A stretch of DNA of 49,619 bases from Bacilli bacterium (GTDB taxonomy: Bacteria; Bacillota; Bacilli; Bacillales; Amphibacillaceae), in NCBI GenBank assembly GCA_012838505.1, contig DUPD01000097.1, positions 1 to 49,619 on the forward strand, written 5' to 3'. Within the stretch, counting starts at the first letter, position 1, and each line of letters starts with the position of its first letter. Positions 42,884 to 49,619 of the stretch are shown here, piece after piece. The position numbers and the translations under genes were made by a program. The notes under the pieces were generated by a model. It was not told where the DNA came from. It worked only from the letters and a program-made list of their open reading frames with translations, and did not search any database.

Positions 42884-44503
42884 CTAATACTCATATAACG
42901 AATATTGCTTCTTAAGCTCTGGAACTATGATTTTTGAAGACTGAAATTGTTCAGAGTAATAATCAATAAGGCTGTCCTTGTCGCGATCATTTAAATGAAC
43001 AATCATAATTTGTTCTGGTGAATGCTCTTTAAAAATATCAATTATTTGTTCGACATTTGCGTGTCCACTGAATGCTGGAGAAGAGAATATTTTTGCTTGC
43101 ATTTGGTATTCTACATTATCGATTGTTACAACCTCATCACCGCCAAACACCAAACCACCGACCTCATCCGGATCTTGATAGCTGACTGAAATTAAATTAG
43201 TGTTATCATCATTAATATAATTTTTAAGGATTTCTTTAGAGAATCCTGATGAAAACATCCCCGATGTCATGATCGCTATCTCCCCGTGTGCAACATTAAG
43301 ATCATATGCTGAATTACCAGTTTGCCTAGGGTTAACTATGAGATTATTAATCTTGAAAATGTCTGTAAACATATTATCACTAAAATAACTAGTATAATTC
43401 TCTTTATCTAATGAATAGCTAGTGTATAAATTAATAAATTCTTCTATCGTTGGGCTATACACCTTGACGTTTGTATCTTCTGGAATTATACTCTGCATCA
43501 TGCCATTTCTAATTTCATATAAAATTTGCTGAGACCTATCAACAGCAAAAGCAGGAATAATTATCCGTTCATTATTTTCAATTGCACTCCCCATATATTC
43601 TATAAGCTGCTGTCTTTCTACATTAGTATCATATTCATTTACATTTGTTCCGTAGGTCCCTTCCACAAACAGATAATCTATCGGATGATTAAATCTTGAA
43701 TTTCTCAACAATAATGGGTTATTATTACTTCCTATATCGCCAGAAAATAGAATATTTTTATCCCCAATTGTAAAATAGATCATTGAGCTACCCGGCAAAT
43801 GAGACGTGTAGAAAAATTCAACTGCAACTTCTTCACTCAAATTAATTGACTCTTCATAGTCAACTACCACTATTTGATCTTCTAATCTATCACGCATTTC
43901 CATTTTCAAAAAATCAACAGTAGATCCGGAAAGATAGAATCCTTTTTGATTTAATTCGCTTCTCTTTGTATTTATATACATTTTATTATGATCTTCAACT
44001 TGAAATTCTCCATAATTAAACCCATCTATATAAACTGGTTTGGCATCACTGTTATTATTCCTTGAATAATAAAATCTTTCTATTCCTAAATCACTGTATA
44101 TGAGATTAGACAATGTACTTATGATCGCGATATCCTTTGTAACAGATGTCATATAAATCGGCCCCTCGTATCCATTCTCAAGTAAAAGTGGGAGTCTTCC
44201 TATATGATCAGCATGTGCATGCGTAATAAAAATAGCATCAATAGCTTTTACATCTAATTCAGATGGAAGTGGATAGTTACTTCCTTCGTCACCATAAAAT
44301 GAGCCAACATCAATTACATAATTTTCTGTTCCAACACTAAGCTTGTGTAATGAACCTCCTACAGTTTCCATGGCTCCAAATCCAGTGTATGAAACCTTAA
44401 TTACATCATCGACTCCTGCGCCATTCTTATTATTACAACCTATTAATATTAACAAAAGCAGCATTATTGCAACCATAAAAAAATTTTTAAATTTAGTATT
44501 CAT
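42884..44503 (-). CDS. lipobox-bearing beta-CASP metallo-beta-lactamase protein
   Basis: This 539-residue protein begins with a basic-hydrophobic signal ending in LIGC (Cys23), so it should be lipidated and face outward. The fold is metallo-beta-lactamase: ITHAHADHIGRLPLLL (about 93-108), FYTSHLPGSSMIYF (His) and LFSGDIGSN (Asp). It is followed by a beta-CASP cap region (FVEGTYGTN, IIPAFAVDRSQQILYEI, TSGMFSSG) and a C-terminal FSGHANVEQII and VHLNDRDKD. Cytoplasmic relatives are RNases of the CPSF/RNase J class. An extracytoplasmic member could act on nucleic acid outside the cell or on another phosphoester. It lies 82 bases before the SNF2 gene in the same direction. Confidence 0.88.
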   Translation of the reverse strand: MNTKFKNFFMVAIMLLLLILIGCNNKNGAGVDDVIKVSYTGFGAMETVGGSLHKLSVGTENYVIDVGSFYGDEGSNYPLPSELDVKAIDAIFITHAHADHIGRLPLLLENGYEGPIYMTSVTKDIAIISTLSNLIYSDLGIERFYYSRNNNSDAKPVYIDGFNYGEFQVEDHNKMYINTKRSELNQKGFYLSGSTVDFLKMEMRDRLEDQIVVVDYEESINLSEEVAVEFFYTSHLPGSSMIYFTIGDKNILFSGDIGSNNNPLLLRNSRFNHPIDYLFVEGTYGTNVNEYDTNVERQQLIEYMGSAIENNERIIIPAFAVDRSQQILYEIRNGMMQSIIPEDTNVKVYSPTIEEFINLYTSYSLDKENYTSYFSDNMFTDIFKINNLIVNPRQTGNSAYDLNVAHGEIAIMTSGMFSSGFSKEILKNYINDDNTNLISVSYQDPDEVGGLVFGGDEVVTIDNVEYQMQAKIFSSPAFSGHANVEQIIDIFKEHSPEQIMIVHLNDRDKDSLIDYYSEQFQSSKIIVPELKKQYSLYEY

Positions 44504-44585
44504 AATCTCTTACAGCTCCGTATGGGAAAAATTATTCTTTTAAAACTTTGATTTGTATGGTAAACCATTTACTTTAGTTCAGCAG

Positions 44586-45620
44586 TTACATATTGCCCTC
44601 AACCTCATTATCCAACATCCAAACCCTCTTAATAGGAATCTCCTTTTTAATATCATCACTCAGCTTCTCATAGTTCTTAAAGATTTCTTGAATAACTGTT
44701 TTTGAATCCCATAAACGAACTTTAAAGAATTGCTTAGGAATTTCTTTCGTAACAGATGATTTAAAACCACTCCAAGAAACTAACAAGCCGAAATCCGCAC
44801 TATAATTGCTCATCGTTCCTATTAGCTGGTCTAGAGTTGGTCTATCAAGTGGGGCGTCTGATGTTTTTACTTGAACACAGATTTTCGGATCACCAAAACC
44901 CAGCGTATCTGATGCTGCAAGAATATCTACACCTTGATCTGCTCCCTCTGGACTTCTAAAAGTAGTGAATCCTTTTGCTTTAAGGATTTCCTCTACTAAA
45001 TTCTCCATCCTATGTCCCTTAAATCGTTGAATAATCCTATCGGAGATTTGATCATAAATATATTCCTCTAAGTCAATCGAAACAGTTTCTTCATTTTCCT
45101 CAACTAGTTCCTTAACATTTTTATTTTTTGGCACATACCAATTATTGTTTCGCATTTTTCTTATACGTTCTTCTGCATTATTTCTCTGGATTCTACAAAC
45201 TGTCATAGAAGCACCAAATGAATATAATATATCTTGATCAAAACGATCCCTTGGTATGTCTGTTGCGATCCAATTTACTTTGCGATAATGATAGTAAGGA
45301 CTTCCAAGTGATTCGTCAAACACATAATCACCTCTGATCTCTCCTATGTGTATTGTACGATTGAGTTTTGAAGGTAAGATGATTAAATCACCTTGTTCCA
45401 TCGCATGTACAATTGGCCAAATTTGAGAAGCCCAATTTATCGCTCTTTTTTCTTTATCTAAATCATAGTGATCGATTAATTCTTTATAGAGAGCTTCCCT
45501 TGATTCAATTTCTTTTAAATCCACATTAAGGTCATCCCAAGTAAGATAGACTCTTTCATCCTCTAAAAACTTATTTTCAAATTCTCCTTGTTTTCCTGCG
45601 CGAAATAGCCAAACTGTCAT
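44586..45620 (-). CDS. Mrr-type restriction endonuclease
   Basis: This protein has 344 residues, with AAAGGACG before the ATG. The N-terminal 160 residues (WLFRAGKQGEFENKFLED, QGDLIILPSKLNRTIHIGEI) form the front domain often seen on Mrr-like enzymes. Residues about 200-330 are the Mrr catalytic fold: HRMENLVEEILKAKGF, then EGADQGVDILA (about 224-234) and ICVQVKTS, giving D...Q-x-K metal sites. Mrr enzymes are type IV nucleases that cut modified foreign DNA and sometimes self DNA. No methylase is adjacent. It lies 82 bases upstream of the MBL gene in the same direction. Confidence 0.88.
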   Translation of the reverse strand: MTVWLFRAGKQGEFENKFLEDERVYLTWDDLNVDLKEIESREALYKELIDHYDLDKEKRAINWASQIWPIVHAMEQGDLIILPSKLNRTIHIGEIRGDYVFDESLGSPYYHYRKVNWIATDIPRDRFDQDILYSFGASMTVCRIQRNNAEERIRKMRNNNWYVPKNKNVKELVEENEETVSIDLEEYIYDQISDRIIQRFKGHRMENLVEEILKAKGFTTFRSPEGADQGVDILAASDTLGFGDPKICVQVKTSDAPLDRPTLDQLIGTMSNYSADFGLLVSWSGFKSSVTKEIPKQFFKVRLWDSKTVIQEIFKNYEKLSDDIKKEIPIKRVWMLDNEVEGNM

Positions 45621-45745
45621 ATGAATCTACGTCCTTTATGTTTTTTTAGAATTAAGCGAAATATAACTTCCGCAAATTACATAATTTACGATTAAAGTAT
45701 ATATTTTGAACTAAAAAATAGATAGTAATACTATGGCTTTAAAAG

Positions 45746-47052
45746 CTAATTCAAATAATCATACCAATCAGTTATTAACATTTGAGCTTCATTCCAAATG
45801 TCACTAAATGGAGACTTAGGTACTAAAAAAATCTTTATAGCTCCTTTAATAGGATCATCTTTTTGTCTCTGTTACTGTTTTGGGTGTAAAACCTTCCTTT
45901 TTTTCACTGTTATAAAACCATTTCCCATATGGTTCTAATATATCATTAATAACAGGTATAATTTTTCTAACCAAATTATCTAAATCTGTTTCTGTTTGCT
46001 GGGGGGATATACAATATCAATAGTGATAAATTCACTAATAATGAATTTAAAAATGAAAACTTGTCTGCAATCTCATTTACTGTCTGCCTTATTCTATTTC
46101 TAAATTCTTTTCCCTCTCCTTTCTTACTTGGTAAACCTTCTATGGTAATTCGATTCTCTTCATTAAATAAAAAGAATTTTTTTCTGTAGTTCAAATTAGC
46201 AAAATAACTAATGTCACTTAACACACCTTTTGTAAAATTAGTTTCTACTTCTAAGTATAATCTTACTAAATCTAAAATGTTAAAAACCAGTTCTTCTAAG
46301 AAGGATTTCTGCAATCTGTATAAAGCCGATTCTTCCAAATCCCTTTTTATTTCGTCGGAATCAAAGAGACTATGAGTAGATTTTATTTCTTCATAAAAAT
46401 CCAATTCATTAGAGAAATCACTTCTGAAACTACTATTTCTTAAGTCTAGTAATTCATCTATTTTCTTATAAGGGTTCCTAGCCTCACAATCGAAATCATT
46501 ATTTTCTATTTGTCGGATTAATTTTAAATCTTTTATAAAGTTAGATAGTCGAGCAATTTTGATTGTAATTTTAGGGTTTTCATGCGGTTCTTCAATATGA
46601 TGATTAACTATCAAAGTCTTAACTTGTCTGTCATCTTGGTAAAGTAAATTTTTCCTCTTTATATTTATCTTATCTATCGGTTCAGATAACAAATCCAAAT
46701 AATTCTTTGCTAATGTATGAATATGCGGAGGATTACTAGCTGCTGAGTAAAATTGTATTTCAAGAATTACTGGACCTTGAAAAGCTCTACGTTTTAATTT
46801 ACTCATTTGTTCATGAACATGATTTTGAAAAATCCTTTTTTCATTCTCATTTATACTATTCTTACTTCTTGGCTCCATTGGTATAATCAAATTTATTTCT
46901 TGTCTATAACGATCCATATGTTGAAAGTATTGACCTTGACCTGTTCTATATAAATAATCTAACTTTTTGATAGTATTTAACCTCCCTCTATAAATTAGTT
47001 TTCTGTAAACTAATACAAAGGAGTTTATTTCTCCCCAACTAAATTCAGCCAA
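45746..47052 (-). pseudogene. frameshifted RusA-like gene
   Basis: The longest open part (45976-47052, 358 residues) holds INLIIPMEPRSKNS and then HTLAKNYLDLLSEPID and LLYQDDRQVKTLIV, the order of Holliday junction resolvase RusA (basic start, K-x-D-x-x-N-like helix, DD-S/R-Q-V). At a run of six G/C bases (about 46004) the frame shifts. The next frame carries QQTETDLDNLVRKIIPVIND, a second and better RusA-type D-x-D-N motif. Another stop near 45873 needs one more shift before DPIKGAIKIFLVPKSPFSDI and the end at 45746. Two RusA-like modules and repeated homopolymer lesions are visible. The start is unclear: TTG at 47052 has no site, while a GGGAGG lies inside the frame near 46980. Confidence 0.65.
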
Positions 47053-47122
47053 AATAAATGATGTACATTAGGTTTTTCTAATTATTATTAATGAGCGAAT
47101 ATACAAAAAGCCAACCTCAATA

Positions 47123-47140
47123 AAGTTCTTTTAAGAACTT
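47123..47140. promoter_or_regulatory. perfect inverted repeat between HsdR and RusA-like genes
   Basis: AAGTTCTTTTAAGAACTT is an 8-base perfect inverted repeat with a 2-base centre. It lacks a long T run, so it is a poor terminator and could be an operator for the RusA-like gene about 70 bases downstream. No owner protein is identified. Confidence 0.4.
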
Positions 47141-47218
47141 CTCTTTTGATGACTGACTTTCGCTGTTATAATGTGTATTCAATTTTCGCTCTTACTAATT
47201 TTAACCTCTAAAACCATT

Positions 47219-49501
47219 CTACCTCAACTCACCTCTCAAGGGAACAATCACTTCATCCAATACTATTCTCCACTGGCGTTTCATTTCTGGTCCGTACTTT
47301 AATGGTTTAGCGTCAGGGTTTACCTCTTTGTACTTATCAAAGTTTCTGCTGTTGATAATGTCACTGATATTTGGAATTGGGTCATTGCCGATGACATATT
47401 GAATCGCTGATAAATGTAATTGATCTTCTTGAACAAACCACGTGTTGGCAAATGCACTAATTGCTTTGTTCTGTGCTTGAGTAAAAAAGTCCCTTTTAAT
47501 AATGAAAATATCTTCATTCTCGTCAACTTCTTCATTATCAATGGCGTTTAAAATAGCGCGATAGACGTCCTTAACTACTTCGGATTTCTCTAGTTTCTGG
47601 AGCGCCTTTTCAATATCGTCTCGGACATTTTTATTATTTGCTGAGTAAGTTTCTAGTAATTTATCAATATAAGTTGAGTCGATATCATAAAGTTTAATCG
47701 CATTTTCTCCGTAAAACTCAATGTCAGAGAAATCCGCTTCTGGCTCATCATCTTCTTGTTCCTCGATTAGTGAACCTTTTACCGTGTTATAAACACCTAC
47801 AGATTCTTCGATCGTCATCACTTCTTCTTGAAGTTGATATGACCGCTCGACTTCATCATTGTATTCGTTATAAGTTACTAGAGCTTCATAGGAATTATTG
47901 AGCTCCTGAAAGGCTTGGACAAATTCAATTCTAGTTTCGATGGAATCATGCTCATCAATTTCACTTACATTTGGAGCAACCTCTTGTAACCTCTTATGAG
48001 CTGCTTTAAATCGTTTCTTAGATTCAGCGTAAGTTGGATAAACCAAGGTTGATTCTTCTTGATCTTGAGAATATAACTTTGTTGCTTCTTGGACATTGTG
48101 TTCCATTGTATGTGGCTTTCTAAAGGTTACGATTAAACCTTTTGTTTTCCCTGGATATGTCCGGTTTGTTCTGGAAAAAGCTTGAATCAAGTTAGCGTAT
48201 TCTAAATTTCGATCGACAAATAACGTTTGAACTGTTGGAGCGTCAAAACCTGTCAATAAGCGCTCAACTACAATAACAAGATCAACCTGTTTACCAAATT
48301 GCTTAAATTCAGCTCTTTTCCGCGCTAGTCGATTATTAATATCTCCGTTATATCGATCCATGCTTTCTAAAGACCAAGCTGTGCCGTAATATTCATTATA
48401 ATCTTTGATAATTGCTTGCATTTCTTTTTGATTTGCCGTTGCATTCTCTTCATTTTCTTGTAATGAATAAGTGATTGCAATCCGTGGGAAATCTGGATCT
48501 TCAATCGTCCGTCCCGTTCTGATTGGATGATCAGCAAATTCTTTTGCCAGCCAATCTGGATCTTTAGTCATTGCTTTAATCGCATGGTAATAGCGCTTTG
48601 CCATATCAATCGAACTCGTTGTTAAGATTGCAGATTTTTGTGGTCGGCCATTTTGGAAATCAAATTTTGTATAAGCATTGTCTGGGCGGAATATTTTGCG
48701 AATCACTTTTTCAATATGCTCATCTTGCTCAAATATATCAGGAGAAAGGTATGATTCTTTTTCAATGCCTGACATTTGATCAATGACTCGATTGATTTGA
48801 TCAGCGCTCGCATTCGCATATTTAGCAGCTTGACTTAATTCATCAAAAATTTTGTTTTTTAATGATATCGGCTCGATCGTATCTTCATGTTCAACTTGGA
48901 ATCCTAAAACAGATCCATCTTCTAATGCGTTTTTGATCGTATAAGTATGCAACACCTTTCCATACTGATCACTTGTTGTACGTGCTAATTCACCTTTTAA
49001 TTGTTTCTTATTCACATTAAATATTGGTGTTCCTGTAAAGCCAAACCATGTCGAATTCGGGAAAAATTCTTTGATTTTCTCCATTCCTTCTGCACTTAAA
49101 GCCCGATGACACTCATCGACGATAAAAACAATATGCTGACTGATTAGCTTTTGGAATCGTTGAGTTCCTTTTTCTGCTTCGACTCTTTCAGCATACTTTA
49201 AGGCTGATTCTAACTTTTGCCTTGTTGTGATAATGACTGCATTTGAATTTGCATCAGATAATAAGGTCTCGCTAAGTTCTCTTGCGCTACCCGTTCCAAT
49301 AATTAAACTGTTCGAGACAGCATTGCCTGAAGAGATGCCCGTATTAAATTCAGAGGCAAATTTGGTGAATTCTGATGTCGTTTGACTATCCAAGTCTTTA
49401 CGATCAATCATCATAATGGTTCGATCGACACCTGGTTTACGCGCTAAGAGTTTAGTAGACACAAAGCTTGTTAAGGTTTTTCCTGAACCCTCTCGTGTCA
49501 A
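47219..49501 (-). pseudogene. hsdR: type I restriction enzyme R subunit lacking its N-terminus
   Basis: The open frame of 760 residues begins at a TTG directly at the ATPase P-loop (LTREGSGKTLTSFV). It then shows the HsdR engine: FIVDECHRALS (about 124), GFTGTPIF, QNGRPQKSAILTTSSIDMAK, VIVVERLLTGFDAPTVQTLF (about 410) and AFSRTNRTYPGKTKG, followed by the helical C-terminus to VIVPLRGELR. Intact EcoR124-type HsdR has about 1040 residues; the first 250 or so, with the nuclease domain, are missing. A stop codon lies 11 codons upstream, there is no ribosome binding site, and the flanking sequence belongs to another frame. So it was cut by a rearrangement. hsdM and hsdS are not in the window. Confidence 0.85.
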
Positions 49502-49534
49502 GGGTATGATACAATAATACTGGCTACAATAACT

Positions 49535-49619
49535 TTAAACTTCATCTATTTCTATCCATTCATGCTCAAAATCTTCCAGACCTAAGAAATAAGGTATTGG
49601 CTTTTTTCTTTTATCATAT
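49535..49619 (-). CDS. C-terminal end of an ORF entering from the right edge
   Basis: An open frame from the window edge reads KPIPYFLGLEDFEHEWIEID and stops at TAA 49535. Only about 28 codons are visible. It abuts the truncated HsdR, so it could be the gene that replaced the HsdR N-terminus, or a chance frame. No family can be assigned. Confidence 0.3.
   Translation of the reverse strand, partial: YDKRKKPIPYFLGLEDFEHEWIEIDEV

Noticed and set aside
1-49619. CRISPR arrays, tRNA or rRNA genes, prophage structural genes
   Set aside because: No regularly spaced repeats, tRNA-like cloverleafs, rRNA sequence or capsid, tail or terminase-like products were seen; the repeats present are gene duplications.

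Overview
The window is low-GC, Gram-positive DNA from the Firmicutes, most likely Bacillaceae. This rests on the strong AGGAGG ribosome binding sites, a class I SAM riboswitch, a CsoR/CstR-type operator, a PspC-domain protein, a PdaC-type deacetylase and a GC-rich dispersed element of Bacillaceae type. The GH115 xylan glucuronidase fits a plant-polymer-using bacillus, but genus and species cannot be read from the sequence. I see no rRNA, tRNA or CRISPR array.

Region 1 (1-8.8 kb). An IS1182-type transposase runs off the left edge and sits beside a structured GC-rich element. It is followed by a NERD-HRDC protein, two near-identical pspC genes flanking a chemoreceptor gene, a cDPG-synthetase-like GTPase and an M20 amidohydrolase. 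Upstream of the amidohydrolase lie a decayed metQ-like gene and a very clear SAM riboswitch, which look like the remains of a methionine-regulated uptake operon.

Region 2 (9-26.6 kb). This is metabolic and housekeeping sequence: an MFS transporter, a propeller lipoprotein, a GH115 alpha-glucuronidase with an operator over its promoter, and a CoA-disulfide reductase/rhodanese pair. The promoter of that pair carries a CsoR/CstR-like palindrome exactly in its spacer. Then come a frameshifted SDR, a PdaC-like deacetylase, an RluA pseudouridine synthase, two paralogous methyltransferases, a deaminase, an Rpn-family nuclease, a CMD protein, a truncated YheO-type regulator, an acetate transporter and a repetitive protein.

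Region 3 (26.6-36.3 kb). A leftward cluster holds metN, metI, a zinc-type methyltransferase of the URO-D superfamily, metQ, a ProC-like reductase with an altered substrate loop, and a VOC protein. It looks like uptake plus catabolism of a methylated amino compound. Upstream lie a flavin reductase, gene remnants, a deletion derivative of the Rpn gene, a 5'-nucleotidase/SoxB-like hydrolase and small ORFs.

Region 4 (36.3-49.6 kb). This is a defence-like island, entirely leftward. It holds a truncated type I HsdR, a frameshifted RusA-like gene, an Mrr-type endonuclease, a lipobox-bearing beta-CASP metallo-beta-lactamase protein, a 958-residue SNF2 helicase with its own helical/HhH front end, small decayed ORFs, and a three-part protein joining a UvrD-type helicase, a PD-(D/E)XK nuclease and a LexA-like autoprotease. 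The last protein and the MBL-SNF2 pair are the best candidates for an undescribed system.
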